Positions 10,440 through 19,665 of a stretch of DNA of 64,000 nt are shown here, in pieces; position 1 is the stretch's first letter; each line of letters begins with the position of its first letter. The position numbers and the translations under genes were made by a program. Source of the stretch: Mycolicibacterium sp. CBMA 226 (GTDB lineage Bacteria > Actinomycetota > Actinomycetes > Mycobacteriales > Mycobacteriaceae); the NCBI RefSeq assembly GCF_009729075.1, contig NZ_VTGY01000005.1, positions 21,310 through 85,309 of the forward strand. The letters run 5' to 3'. The notes below the pieces were generated by a model that did not search any database, was not told where the DNA came from, and was given only the letters and a program-made list of their open reading frames with translations.

Positions 10440-11525
10440 ATGACAACAACGGCATCGCGCCCCACCGTTGCAGGGGCGCTGCGGGGACGGGTCATCAAGT
10501 TCGCCGAACGGATCACCACCCCACTGGTCCCGTCCGACTACCTCGAGGTGATCAACCCCCTGCATTTCGGTGCGGGCTTGCGCGGCCGAATCGTCGCGAT
10601 CCAGCCCGAAACCCGCGATGCCGCCACCATCGTGATCAAGACCGGACGCGGCTGGCGCACGCACACGCCGGGCCAGTACGTCCGCATCGGCGTCGATGTC
10701 AAGGGCGTCCGCCAGTGGCGGGCCTACTCGTTGACCTCCGAGACCGGTCGACGTGACGGCTGCATCGCCATCACGGTGAAAGCCATTCCGGACGGCGTCG
10801 TGAGCAATCACCTCGTCCGGCGAGCGACGGTCGGCACCATCGTCCAACTCGACCAGGCCGCAGGGGAATTCACCCTGGGCGCCCAGCCGCCGTGCAAGAT
10901 TCTCTTCCTCACCGCGGGCAGTGGGGTCACTCCGGTGATGGGGATGCTGCGCAACCTGAACGCCCCGGATGTCGACGTCTTCGTCGTGCATTCCGCGCCC
11001 ACGGCTGACGACGTCATCTTCGGCGACGAACTGCGGGCGCTGGCCCGCGACGGCCGAATTCGGTTGGTGGAGAAGCACACTGACACCAGCGGCATGCTCG
11101 ACGTCGCGCAGCTCGAGCACCTCGTCGACGACCTCGCCGAGCGGCAGACCTGGGCCTGTGGGCCGGCCGGCATGCTCGATGCCCTCGAACGGCGTTGGAG
11201 CGCCGACGGTTTCGCGGACCGACTGCACACCGAGCGGTTCCGGCCGACGGTCGTCACCCCCGGTGCGGGCGGCACCGTCACCTTCGCCAAGACCGGAAAA
11301 GCCGTCGACGCCGGCGGTGCACAGACATTGCTCGACGCCGGTGAAGCCGCCGGCGTGCTGATGCCCTCGGGCTGCCGGATGGGCATCTGCTTCGGCTGCG
11401 TGGCGCCCCTTCGGGAAGGTGCCGTGCGTGATCTGCGCACCGGCGACATCACCAGCGCCGCCGATGGCGTGCTCATTCAAACGTGCGTCTCCGCCGCTGC
11501 GGGCGCCTGCGAAGTCGACCTCTGA
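10440..11525 (+). CDS. Ferredoxin/flavin reductase, electron donor to the desaturase
   Basis: A 361-residue protein of the Rv3230c type: FAD-binding domain (TPGQYVRIGV, RAYSLTSE), NAD-binding domain (LTAGSGVTPVMGMLRNL, WACGPAGML) and a C-terminal plant-type [2Fe-2S] domain with Cys312, Cys317, Cys320 and Cys349 (C-x4-C-x2-C-x28-C). It passes electrons from NAD(P)H through FAD and the cluster to the di-iron desaturase encoded 24 bases downstream. In M. tuberculosis the equivalent pair Rv3230c-DesA3 makes oleoyl-CoA from stearoyl-CoA. Confidence 0.93.
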   Translation: MTTTASRPTVAGALRGRVIKFAERITTPLVPSDYLEVINPLHFGAGLRGRIVAIQPETRDAATIVIKTGRGWRTHTPGQYVRIGVDVKGVRQWRAYSLTSETGRRDGCIAITVKAIPDGVVSNHLVRRATVGTIVQLDQAAGEFTLGAQPPCKILFLTAGSGVTPVMGMLRNLNAPDVDVFVVHSAPTADDVIFGDELRALARDGRIRLVEKHTDTSGMLDVAQLEHLVDDLAERQTWACGPAGMLDALERRWSADGFADRLHTERFRPTVVTPGAGGTVTFAKTGKAVDAGGAQTLLDAGEAAGVLMPSGCRMGICFGCVAPLREGAVRDLRTGDITSAADGVLIQTCVSAAAGACEVDL

Positions 11526-11549
11526 GAAACTGAGAACAAGGAATCCGAC

Positions 11550-12707
11550 ATGGAAACTCTGCAAACCGTCAGTGACCCAACCGATCCGACCGCACATCTC
11601 AGCGATCAGGACATCGAGAGCATCGGCCGCGAACTCGACGCCATCCGCGCCGAGGTTGTCGCCAACCGCGGCGAGCGCGATGCGGCCTACATCCGCAAGG
11701 TCATCAACGGCCAGCGCAAGCTGGAACTCGGCAGCCGTGCCGTGCTGCTCTTCTCACTGTTTCCGCCGGCCTGGATCGTCGGCACCGTCGGCCTGTCCGT
11801 CTCGAAAATCATCGAGAACATGGAGATCGGCCACAACGTATTGCACGGCCAGTGGGACTGGATGCGGGATCCCAGCATCCACTCGACCACGTGGGAATGG
11901 GACAGCGCTTCGCCCTCGGATATGTGGAAGCACTCCCACAACGAGCTGCACCACACGTACACCAACGTGCGGGGCAAGGACAACGACCTGGGCTACGGCA
12001 TCATGCGGGTGGACGAAAACCAGCGCTGGACGCCGTTCTACCTCGGCCAGCCGCTGTGGAACTTCCTGAATGCCTGCATTTTTCAATACGGCATCGCCGC
12101 CTACGACCTGGAACTCGGCAAGCACTTCAAAGGCCGCGGCGACAAGGAAGAGCTGCGCCGCAACGGCAAGAAGGTGCTGGCCAAGGTTCGCCGGCACGTC
12201 ACCCGCGACTACATCCTGCACCCGCTGCTGTCGGGGCCCTCTTTCGTGACGACACTGACGGCCAACCTCACCGCCAACTTGGTTCGTAACTGGTGGACGC
12301 ACTCGGTGATCATGTGCGGCCACTTCCCCGACGGTGTCCAGACCTTCGAGAAGACCTCGATCGACGGCGAAACCCGCGGCCAGTGGTACCTCCGCCAGAT
12401 GCTCGGTTCGGCCAACATCTCCGGAGGCCGGCTGCTGCACTTCATGACCGGCAACCTGTCGTTCCAGATCGAGCATCACCTGTTCCCCGACCTGCCCAGC
12501 AACCGCTACCAGGAGATCGCACCCAAGGTGCGGGACCTGTTCGACCGGTATGGGCTCACCTATACCACCGGGTCCATGCCCCGGCAGGTTGCCTCGGCGT
12601 GGCGAAAAGTGTTCCGCCTCTCGCTGCCGAATGGCCTCGGCAGCAAAGTCTTCAGCAGAGCGAAGCCCGCCACCACGGGCGCGCGCCCATCCGTCAAGGC
12701 CGCGTAG
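11550..12707 (+). CDS. desA3: DesA3-type membrane acyl-CoA delta-9 desaturase
   Basis: A 385-residue integral membrane di-iron desaturase. All three histidine boxes are present: HNVLH at 95-99, HSHNELHH at 128-135 and QIEHH at 306-310, with further His at 251 and 258. Hydrophobic segments lie near residues 62-85 and 225-255. It should insert the cis-9 double bond in stearoyl-CoA using O2 and electrons from the adjacent reductase. A short GC hairpin (CGCCC-CCGA-GGGCG, 12709-12722) directly after the stop may end the transcript. Confidence 0.93.
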   Translation: METLQTVSDPTDPTAHLSDQDIESIGRELDAIRAEVVANRGERDAAYIRKVINGQRKLELGSRAVLLFSLFPPAWIVGTVGLSVSKIIENMEIGHNVLHGQWDWMRDPSIHSTTWEWDSASPSDMWKHSHNELHHTYTNVRGKDNDLGYGIMRVDENQRWTPFYLGQPLWNFLNACIFQYGIAAYDLELGKHFKGRGDKEELRRNGKKVLAKVRRHVTRDYILHPLLSGPSFVTTLTANLTANLVRNWWTHSVIMCGHFPDGVQTFEKTSIDGETRGQWYLRQMLGSANISGGRLLHFMTGNLSFQIEHHLFPDLPSNRYQEIAPKVRDLFDRYGLTYTTGSMPRQVASAWRKVFRLSLPNGLGSKVFSRAKPATTGARPSVKAA

Positions 12708-12812
12708 TCGCCCCCGAGGGCGCCGTAATCGCTCGCGCCACAGGAGTCCTCGGCGATAACCCGGCATGACAGGGCGCGTCGCAGAGCTGTAGCCGGACTG
12801 CCGACGTAGACG

Positions 12813-13382
12813 TCAGGACGTGGCCGCGTCAGAGACCGCTGCCGCAGCGGGCGCGCCGGCCTGTCGGAACGAAGCAGTGCGCTCATTCTCGCGGCGGCGG
12901 ACCGCGCTCTGAATCTGTTCGAGATTGTTGCGGAGTAGGTCGGAGACGAACTCGTCCATTCGGGGATCGCCGAGCATCGCGAGCAGGACGTGCATGACGG
13001 ATTCGCTCGCCTGACCCACGATTCTGTCGTACCCAGGGATTCGGCTGATGACGGGAATGCCTGAGTCTGTGCGGATCTTGTCGGCCGCAAGAGCTTTCAG
13101 TTCGGTGTAGTTTTCCTCGATGGCGTCAGAGATGTTGCGGGTGTAGTGCCCCGTCTTGATGACGTCGATGACCTCATCGAGCACCATGATGGTGATCGGC
13201 CGCTTCACCAGCTGGACCGCCCGAACGCTGATTCGGTTGAGCAGCCGAAGCCCGGCTGGTGTCTTGAGTCCGCGTCGCACCAACAGCGGCGTGATCAACA
13301 GCGAGCCGATCATGATCACCAGCGTGACGCCGACGATCAAGCCGAGGTCGCGCCAGCCATGGATCGCCATAACTGTGGTCAC
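12813..13382 (-). CDS. Membrane-anchored hypothetical protein
   Basis: A 189-residue protein of unknown function. One strong hydrophobic helix near residues 12-34 (LGLIVGVTLVIMIGSLLITP) anchors it; the rest is charged and predicted helical, with an Ala-rich tail. It begins 4 bases after the stop of the DUF1906 gene, so the two are probably co-transcribed and co-translated. I recognise no domain. Confidence 0.72.
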   Translation of the reverse strand: MTTVMAIHGWRDLGLIVGVTLVIMIGSLLITPLLVRRGLKTPAGLRLLNRISVRAVQLVKRPITIMVLDEVIDVIKTGHYTRNISDAIEENYTELKALAADKIRTDSGIPVISRIPGYDRIVGQASESVMHVLLAMLGDPRMDEFVSDLLRNNLEQIQSAVRRRENERTASFRQAGAPAAAAVSDAATS

Positions 13383-13386
13383 GGTC

Positions 13387-14184
13387 TCACGGATGCAGGT
13401 TCCACTGCCCGACGTCGGCGGCCAGGGCGTCGCTGACGTCGACTTCCAGCCCGCCGACCACCGGGCCGGGGTTCGACGCCGTGCTCACGATGCGTTGATA
13501 CATGACCGCGGCAGGATAGATCTGGCCGCCCGACCAGGACCGGGTCTGCCAGGCCCACACCTTGCCGGGCGTGGTCGAGCGCCCGATGACGCCATCGGCC
13601 GCGGCCCATTGGCAGGTGTTGATGCCGCCGTAGACACCGGTGCGTTGTGCGCCCAGCACCGAGTTGATGCCCCGAAACCATGGCAGCGCGACGTTGTTCC
13701 ACGTTTCGCGGTTGATGTCGTCGTCGACGGAGAAGAAGATCGGCGCGCTCTGGCCACCGCCAGCCGCGCTGTGCAGTTGCCAGGCGGTGCGCGCATCGGC
13801 GACGCCGCCCGCGTAACCACGGGTGAAGTCCGACGGCGCGGTGCTGCCGGGCTTGCCGTACTGGTAGTTGCTGACGATCGCGAGCCCCGCGGCGGCCAGC
13901 GACTTGGCGTAGGGCAGCGTGATCGGCTTGGCACCCATGGAAGAGCCGGGGCGCGACGTCGACACGTAGTTGACGACGCCCGCGTGGCCGGCGGCCCGGA
14001 TGTCCTGCGCCGGAATCTGCTTCATGGCGAAGTCGATCAGCGTGGGGGCGGCGGCCGACGCCGTCGGCATACCAAGACCTGCCGCGCTCAGCCCGGCCAG
14101 CGCCGACGCCGTACCGGCATAGCGCAGCGCATCACGACGCGAGAACGGGCGCCGAAGGCCGGTGGTCTCCGGAAAGTCCTGCAT
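13387..14184 (-). CDS. Tat-exported DUF1906 glycoside-hydrolase-like protein
   Basis: A 265-residue protein with a twin-arginine signal (SRRDALRYAG then a hydrophobic stretch and ASA), so it is exported folded. The body matches the DUF1906 family, a TIM-barrel related to GH25 lysozymes (VVNYVSTSRPGSS, IFFSVDDD, TGVYGGINTCQWA, VWAWQTRSWSGG). M. tuberculosis Rv2525c is the best known relative, a Tat substrate linked to cell-envelope properties. No ribosome site precedes the ATG; TAACAT lies 6 bases upstream, pointing to a leaderless mRNA. Confidence 0.87.
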   Translation of the reverse strand: MQDFPETTGLRRPFSRRDALRYAGTASALAGLSAAGLGMPTASAAAPTLIDFAMKQIPAQDIRAAGHAGVVNYVSTSRPGSSMGAKPITLPYAKSLAAAGLAIVSNYQYGKPGSTAPSDFTRGYAGGVADARTAWQLHSAAGGGQSAPIFFSVDDDINRETWNNVALPWFRGINSVLGAQRTGVYGGINTCQWAAADGVIGRSTTPGKVWAWQTRSWSGGQIYPAAVMYQRIVSTASNPGPVVGGLEVDVSDALAADVGQWNLHP

Positions 14185-14190
14185 TGCGAA

Positions 14191-14196
14191 ATGTTA
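14191..14196 (-). promoter_or_regulatory. -10 element, leaderless DUF1906 gene
   Basis: TAACAT on the minus strand, with 6 bases between it and the ATG at 14184. Confidence 0.4.
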
Positions 14197-14363
14197 ACAA
14201 TGCGACAGATGTGAAAGTTGCGACCGTTGCCCGCTGAATCCAGATCGTGACCTGACTGTTTCCATCCGCTGCGCGACGGCCCGTTCGATTCAGAGTGACG
14301 CTAACGATGTCCACGGCTGTCGTCCTCGCGAACACTGGACCGCGGATCGACAAGGGAGAGTGG

Positions 14364-14882
14364 ATGTATCAGGGCCGCAGTGTCGGCGCATCGCAGGTGG
14401 TGCTGACGGTGGAGCTTCCCACCGCATCCCGCGATGCGCTGGCTCAGGTGACGACCCTGATGGACGAATTCAGTGCATATCTGGCGTACCGGGTGCCGGG
14501 CGCCAGAGTGGCGAAGTCTGCGGTCGCACCCGGACCCGTTCGTACCTTGCCGCCGACGTCGATCGGTGGATTGGTGATCGACCGGTCCACGCGGCAGGTC
14601 ATCGCCGATGGCCACCCGATCGCGATGGCGTACAAAGAGTTCGAGTTGCTGGCGTACCTCGCGCAGCATCCCCGGCGGATCATCTCGCGAGAAGAGTTGA
14701 TCGAGAACGTCTGGGACGAGGGCTTCGCCTCCCTGCGGACCATCGACACCCATGTCCGACGGCTCCGCGTGAAGCTGGGCGTACATGCCCTGACGCTGAC
14801 GACGGTCCGCGGCAAGGGTTATCGCTTTGATCCGCAGCCCTCGACACGGTTCCGGGACCAGCGACCGATCCGCTCGGCCTGA
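14364..14882 (+). CDS. Winged-helix regulator (OmpR/PhoB-type DNA-binding domain, no receiver)
   Basis: About 172 residues. The C-terminal half (about 75-155) is an OmpR-type winged helix: LAYLAQHPRRIISREELIE, TIDTHVRRLRVKLG and TVRGKGYRF. The N-terminal part lacks the phosphoacceptor receiver domain and has no match I recognise; such single-domain relatives of GlnR-type regulators occur in actinobacteria. The ATG at 14364 follows GGGAG; an in-frame ATG lies at 14295. Targets are unknown. The next genes are the MetQ-like protein and the amine operon. Confidence 0.85.
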   Translation: MYQGRSVGASQVVLTVELPTASRDALAQVTTLMDEFSAYLAYRVPGARVAKSAVAPGPVRTLPPTSIGGLVIDRSTRQVIADGHPIAMAYKEFELLAYLAQHPRRIISREELIENVWDEGFASLRTIDTHVRRLRVKLGVHALTLTTVRGKGYRFDPQPSTRFRDQRPIRSA

Positions 14883-14885
14883 TTG

Positions 14886-15632
14886 TCAGAACGCGGGCAC
14901 TACCAGGCCACCGTACGAATGTGCGATGAACGAGCGCACGGATTCTGACTGTAAGGCCCTGGCCAACAGTCTGATTGGCTCGCTCTGATGGTTGTCCGGG
15001 CGGGCGACGAGATATTCGGCGTAGTCGCGGTTCGCGTGGTCGCAGTAGAGCGCTGCCCGTAGGTCGATCTGACGGTCCATGGCGTAGTTGCCGAACAGGA
15101 AAACCAGATCGAAGTCCGCGAGGACATCTGCCAGGTGCGCGCTGGCGATTTCCTTGAACAGCAGTTGTTTCGGGTTCTCGATGATCGCGTCGATGCCGGG
15201 GGCGGACAACTCTTCAGTACACAGGGTCAGCAGACCGAGGTCATGAAGGATGCGCAATGCACGTCCGACATTCGCCGGATCGCCCGGCAGTGCGACCTGT
15301 GCGTACTGCGGCACGTCGTCGAGAGTGGCAATGGATCCCGAATAGAGCGCGAACGGTTCGATGTGCACCGGTGCGACCGGAACGAGCCGCTGCGCCGATG
15401 CGGTGTTGAATTCGTCGAGGAAGGGCAGGTACTGAAAGAAGTTCGCGTCGATCGCCCCGGCGGCCAAGTGCTGGTTCGGTTCGTCGAACGTATCGAACAC
15501 TTCGACATGGAGGTCGATTCCGTCGCGCGCGAGCGCCGGGCGCACGTGATCGAGGATCTCGGCGTGCGGCACCGGCGTCGCCCCCACGCGCAGAACGCGG
15601 TCTGTGCCGCGTATCGATCGAATGGTCCCCAC
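14886..15632 (-). CDS. MetQ/NlpA-like substrate-binding protein without signal peptide
   Basis: About 248 residues matching the NlpA/MetQ solute-binding family (LRVGATPVPHAEILDHV, NQHLAAGAIDANFFQYLPFL, VALPGDPANVGRALRIL). The family normally carries a lipoprotein signal and an ABC permease pair; here there is neither a lipobox Cys nor adjacent permease genes. The GTG at 15632 is preferred because AAGGGG lies 6 bases upstream; an ATG at 15668 is the alternative and adds no signal sequence. It is divergent from the amine operon, so it could be a ligand sensor or an orphan binding protein for the same compounds. Confidence 0.8.
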   Translation of the reverse strand: MGTIRSIRGTDRVLRVGATPVPHAEILDHVRPALARDGIDLHVEVFDTFDEPNQHLAAGAIDANFFQYLPFLDEFNTASAQRLVPVAPVHIEPFALYSGSIATLDDVPQYAQVALPGDPANVGRALRILHDLGLLTLCTEELSAPGIDAIIENPKQLLFKEIASAHLADVLADFDLVFLFGNYAMDRQIDLRAALYCDHANRDYAEYLVARPDNHQSEPIRLLARALQSESVRSFIAHSYGGLVVPAF

Positions 15633-15832
15633 TGACAACCCCTTTGACTGGTGCGCACCCGGCGCCATGTGACCGAGCCTACCGACCGGATGCCGAATCT
15701 GCGGCACCGAAGTCCGCCGAGTGTTACGGCATGTGACGCATTGTCAGCGCCGGTGTCCGGCCGGCTGGAGCACGTCCAGCCTGGCCAATAGTTTTCGTAT
15801 CCAACAACATTCACCGACTAGCAAGGGGCGTC

Positions 15833-17275
15833 ATGGCAGTCGAACATACGGCGGCGCGCACCGATGGTGGGCCTCCGGCCGGCACTCAACGCCTGCGTGG
15901 CAATTTGGGAATCCCGGCCATCGTCTTCATGGTGCTGGCCGCGGCGGCGCCGTTGGGCGTCATCGGCGGACCGGTGCCATTGGGCATCGCCACCGGCAAT
16001 GGCTCAGGGTTCCCCGCGACGTTCGTCATCGCCACCGTCGTGCTCCTCGTGTTCGCGATCGGCTTCACCGCGATGACGCCCTTCGTTCGTGAAGCCGGGG
16101 CGTTCTTTTCGTATGTGCAGCAGGGGTTTGGATCCGGTCCGGCCATCGGTGCTGCGTTCGTGGCGGTCCTGACGTACGCCTCGATGGAGGCCGCGGTCTA
16201 CGGCCTGCTCGGTCCGCAGCTCGGTGGCCTGTTGGCCTTGGTTGGTGTGCCCCAGTTGCCGTGGCCGGTGTGGGCATTCGCCGGGCTCGCGGTGACCACC
16301 TACCTCGGCTATCGCAACATCGAGCTGTCCAGTCGGGTACTCGCTGTTCTGCTTGTTGCCGAGATCGCCATCGTCGTCGTCCTCGACGCGGTCATCGTCG
16401 GACACGGTGGTGACCACGGGTTGTCGACGGGACTGCTCAACCCCGCCCAGATCACCTCGGGCGCACCGGGAATCGGGCTGCTCTTCGCGATCATCTCGTT
16501 CCTCGGGTTCGAGGCGACGGCCATCTTCCGCGATGAGGCACGTGATCCGGACCGCACCATCCCGTACGCGACGTATCTGGCACTGGCCGTGATCGGCGTC
16601 TTCTACACGGTATCGAGCTGGGCCCTGATCTCGGCGTGGGGTGATCGCGAAGCCGTTGAGCGCGCCACGAATTCGGGCGGAACCATGCTGGTCGACACCG
16701 CACAGCGATACCTGGGTGTGGTTGGAGCCGACATCATTCAGGTCCTGTTCGTCACCAGTCTCTTCGCCTGCATCCTGTCTTTCCACAACGTGGTGTCCCG
16801 TTACCTGTTCGCGCTGTCCGGCCGGGGCGTGCTGCCCGCCGCCTTCGGCCGGCCACACACCCGCCACGGCTCGCCGCACGTCGCATCGCTGGTGTTGTCG
16901 GCACTGATCCTCGCGGTCATCGGTGTCGCCACGGTTGCGCAGCTCGACCCGAGCACGGAGTTCTACACCTGGCTGTCCGGCATCACCACGGTCGGTGTGC
17001 TCGCGCTGATGGTGCTGACGAGCGCGGCGGTGTTGACGTTCTTCGCCCGGGACCGGCGGCACTACTCGGTGTGGCGCGTCCGGGTGGCTCCGGCGCTGGG
17101 CCTGGCCGGGCTGGTGGCGTTCCTGGGCCTGATCCTGGAGAACCTCAAGGACCTGGTCGGCGGGTCGTCGGGCTTGGCGTTGGCCGTAATCCTGGTGCTG
17201 GTCGTGGGTTTCGTGGGCGGTGCCGTGCTTGGCTACCGCCGGGCGCGGACGGTGTCGGCCGGGGCGGAGGGCTGA
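15833..17275 (+). CDS. APC-superfamily amino acid/amine permease
   Basis: A 480-residue permease with about 12 membrane helices and the APC first-helix pattern (GIPAIVFMVLAAAAPLGVIGG). The substrate-path block FAIISFLGFEATAIFRDEARDP is also present. AAGGGG lies 6 bases before the ATG. It is the first gene of a five-gene unit: 1 base separates its stop from the glutamine-synthetase-like gene. It probably imports the amine that the next enzyme glutamylates, by analogy with PuuP of the putrescine pathway. Confidence 0.9.
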   Translation: MAVEHTAARTDGGPPAGTQRLRGNLGIPAIVFMVLAAAAPLGVIGGPVPLGIATGNGSGFPATFVIATVVLLVFAIGFTAMTPFVREAGAFFSYVQQGFGSGPAIGAAFVAVLTYASMEAAVYGLLGPQLGGLLALVGVPQLPWPVWAFAGLAVTTYLGYRNIELSSRVLAVLLVAEIAIVVVLDAVIVGHGGDHGLSTGLLNPAQITSGAPGIGLLFAIISFLGFEATAIFRDEARDPDRTIPYATYLALAVIGVFYTVSSWALISAWGDREAVERATNSGGTMLVDTAQRYLGVVGADIIQVLFVTSLFACILSFHNVVSRYLFALSGRGVLPAAFGRPHTRHGSPHVASLVLSALILAVIGVATVAQLDPSTEFYTWLSGITTVGVLALMVLTSAAVLTFFARDRRHYSVWRVRVAPALGLAGLVAFLGLILENLKDLVGGSSGLALAVILVLVVGFVGGAVLGYRRARTVSAGAEG

Positions 17276-17276
17276 G

Positions 17277-18614
17277 ATGTCCGTGACAACGGAAGCAGCA
17301 GCAGGCGAGCGGCACCGGAACGTTGTCAGTCTGCTCGACTCCGGCGCCATCACCGAGGTCGAGGTGGCGTGGAGCGACCAGTTCGGCCATGCACTGGGCA
17401 AGCGGGTGCCCGCTGACCAGTTCCGTAGTCGCGCCGGGACATCCGGGTTCGGCTTCTGCGACGGAGCGCTTGCGTGGAACTCCAACGCGCGGGTGATCGA
17501 AAGCCTTCGGTCGACCAACTGGAACACGGGCTACCCCGACGCGTTCGCCATACCCGACTTGAGCACCTTCCGCGAGCTGCCGTGGCGGCCCGGCGTGGGA
17601 CATGTCATCTCCGACATCGTCAGGCACGACAGGACGCCGTCGCCGCTCGATCCGCGTGCTGTCTTGAGGCGGGTCATCGAGCGACTGGCGAGCCTGGGAT
17701 ACACCGCCAAAGTCGGTGCCGAATTCGAGTTCTACCTGCTCAATGCCGACGGGTCGATCTTCCAGGACGATGTACACGCCTACTCGCTGCAGAACGCCAA
17801 CACTCTTGAACCGGTACTCAGCGAGCTCTATTCGGTACTGCGCGAGTTCACGTCCCTGGAGGGCCTGCTCACCGAATACGGTCCCGGGCAGGTCGAGGCG
17901 AACCTCGTCTACAGCGATGCACTGGATGCCGCCGACAACAGTGCCCGGCTCAAGTACGCGGTCAAGGAGATCGCCCGACGCAACGGCAAATTGGCGACGT
18001 TCATGCCCAAGCCGTTCTCCGAGCACTCCGGAAGTTCTGCGCACCTGCATATTTCGCTGTGGCGCGACGGCGAGCCGGTCTTTTCCGGCGCCGACGGCAC
18101 AGAGAGCCAGGTCGGACTCCATGCCATCGCCGGACTGCTCGAGCACCTGCCGTCGATCACGCTGTTCGGGGCGCATTCGGTCAACGCGTACCGCAGGTAC
18201 GTCCCCGGTTCGTTCGCCCCCGCGACTCTGACGTGGAGCCGCGACAACCGGACGTCTGCCGTGCGGTCGCTTCTGGAGCCGACGCCCGAGGCGACACGAA
18301 TCGAGCTGCGCACCGGCGCATCGGACGCAAACCCATACTGGCTCATCGCATCTGCCCTAGCCGCTGTCGTCGCCGGGCTGGAAGTCAGACGCAACCCGCC
18401 CGCGCCGCAGACCGGCAACCTCTACGAGGTCGGGGTGCGGCTACCGGAATCGCTCGGCGTCGCGATCGCGCTGGCGCGCAGCGACGACGCCATCCTGGAC
18501 ATCTTGGGCGCGGACTCCGTGCATGACTTCGCCGAGATCGCACAGAGTGAGTGGGACGAATACTCCGGTGCCGTCACCGACTGGGAATTCCGGCGCTACC
18601 TGGAGAACTCATGA
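17277..18614 (+). CDS. Glutamine-synthetase-like gamma-glutamyl-amine ligase
   Basis: A 445-residue GS-fold enzyme. Metal and nucleotide motifs are present: GAEFEFYL (148-155), YGPGQVEANL (201-210), GSSAHLHISLW (252-262), NAYRRYVPGSFAP (303-315) and RDNRTSAVR. The length and motif style fit the GlnA3/PuuA/GMAS group that joins glutamate to an amine rather than to ammonia, which agrees with an amine permease before it and a C26 gamma-glutamyl hydrolase after it. The gene starts 1 base after the permease stop and overlaps the monooxygenase start (ATGA). The acceptor amine is unknown; a housekeeping GS role is unlikely in this context. Confidence 0.87.
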   Translation: MSVTTEAAAGERHRNVVSLLDSGAITEVEVAWSDQFGHALGKRVPADQFRSRAGTSGFGFCDGALAWNSNARVIESLRSTNWNTGYPDAFAIPDLSTFRELPWRPGVGHVISDIVRHDRTPSPLDPRAVLRRVIERLASLGYTAKVGAEFEFYLLNADGSIFQDDVHAYSLQNANTLEPVLSELYSVLREFTSLEGLLTEYGPGQVEANLVYSDALDAADNSARLKYAVKEIARRNGKLATFMPKPFSEHSGSSAHLHISLWRDGEPVFSGADGTESQVGLHAIAGLLEHLPSITLFGAHSVNAYRRYVPGSFAPATLTWSRDNRTSAVRSLLEPTPEATRIELRTGASDANPYWLIASALAAVVAGLEVRRNPPAPQTGNLYEVGVRLPESLGVAIALARSDDAILDILGADSVHDFAEIAQSEWDEYSGAVTDWEFRRYLENS

Positions 18615-19648
18615 CTGCCACTTTGACCGCGCCCCGATTCGGGGTGTGGGCACCGGTCTACGGAACCTGGGGCGCCAGAACGCATCCCGTGGAAGTTCCG
18701 GACGCCAGCTACCGGCGGACGCGTGACCTCATTGTCCGGGCCGAAGAGCTGGGTTTCGATTCGACGTTGGTGGCCCAGCACGTACTGCATCCGGGCGGTG
18801 CCGAGCACGACGTACTGGAAACCTGGTCAACGCTGGCCGCACTGGCGGAGGCCACCAGTCGCGTCGAGTTGATCGGTGCGATCAAGCCGTTGCTGTTCAA
18901 TCCGCTGGTCTTCGCGAAAACGGTTGCCAACATTGAACAAATCGCTGCCGACCGGGTGGCGATCAACCTCGTCAGCGGTTGGTTTCTTCCCGAGCTGGAG
19001 GCGATCGGCCTCGGCGACGTCACCCATGGTGATCGCTACGAATACTCCCGGGAGTGGCTCGACGTCGTCGGTCGGCTGTGGCGCGGCGATGCCATCGAAT
19101 CCGGGCTGGAGGGGGCCGTGGCGGCCGGTGCTCAGTTGCGGCCGGCCCTCGAACGCACCCCGCGCGTGTACCTTGGCGGTGAATCGGAAGCGGCGCGCGC
19201 CCTGGCGGCAGCGCAGGCCGACGTGTTCTTCCTGAACGGGCGGCCGCCACAAGATGCGGCGGACATCATCGACGATATGCGGCGTCGGGAGCGGAACAAG
19301 CCGGAGCCCTTGCAATTCGGGCTGTCCGCGTTCGTCATCGCTCGGGAGACAGCAGAGGAAGCGCATCGCGAATTCGAGTACCTGCAGAGCCTGGTCGACG
19401 GTTCGGGCCAGCGGGACCGCACCGTGGGAGCCGATCCCGCCACCGCCATGTTCAAGGTGCACGAAGGTGTCGCTCGCGTGGGTACGAACGGCGGCACCCT
19501 CGCCGGGCTCATCGGCAGTTATGAGCAGGTGGCCGAACGGATCACGACATTCGCGGGCCTCGGCATCGACCTGTTCATGCTGCAGTTCCAGCCGCTGGAA
19601 GCCGAGATGGAACGGTTCGCGACCCACATCCTGCCCCTGTTCCGATGA
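18611..19648 (+). CDS. LLM-class flavin-dependent monooxygenase (SsuD-like)
   Basis: A 345-residue luciferase-like TIM barrel. Recognisable pieces include LGFDSTLVAQHVLH, the sugar-phosphate-like flavin pocket ANIEQIAADRVAINLVSGWF and the C-terminal FAGLGIDLFMLQF. It belongs with the alkanesulfonate/nitrilotriacetate monooxygenase branch, which uses reduced FMN supplied by a separate reductase; none is encoded nearby. It overlaps the GS-like gene by 4 bases, so the two products are needed together. A C-S or C-N oxidative cleavage of the glutamylated substrate is a guess. Confidence 0.88.
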   Translation: MTATLTAPRFGVWAPVYGTWGARTHPVEVPDASYRRTRDLIVRAEELGFDSTLVAQHVLHPGGAEHDVLETWSTLAALAEATSRVELIGAIKPLLFNPLVFAKTVANIEQIAADRVAINLVSGWFLPELEAIGLGDVTHGDRYEYSREWLDVVGRLWRGDAIESGLEGAVAAGAQLRPALERTPRVYLGGESEAARALAAAQADVFFLNGRPPQDAADIIDDMRRRERNKPEPLQFGLSAFVIARETAEEAHREFEYLQSLVDGSGQRDRTVGADPATAMFKVHEGVARVGTNGGTLAGLIGSYEQVAERITTFAGLGIDLFMLQFQPLEAEMERFATHILPLFR

Positions 19649-19665
19649 GCTGAGAAGGAAACCCC

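Noticed and set aside
16004..17527. Long minus-strand frame opposite the APC permease
   Set aside because: Low-complexity Arg/Asp/Gln-rich translation opposite a well supported permease.
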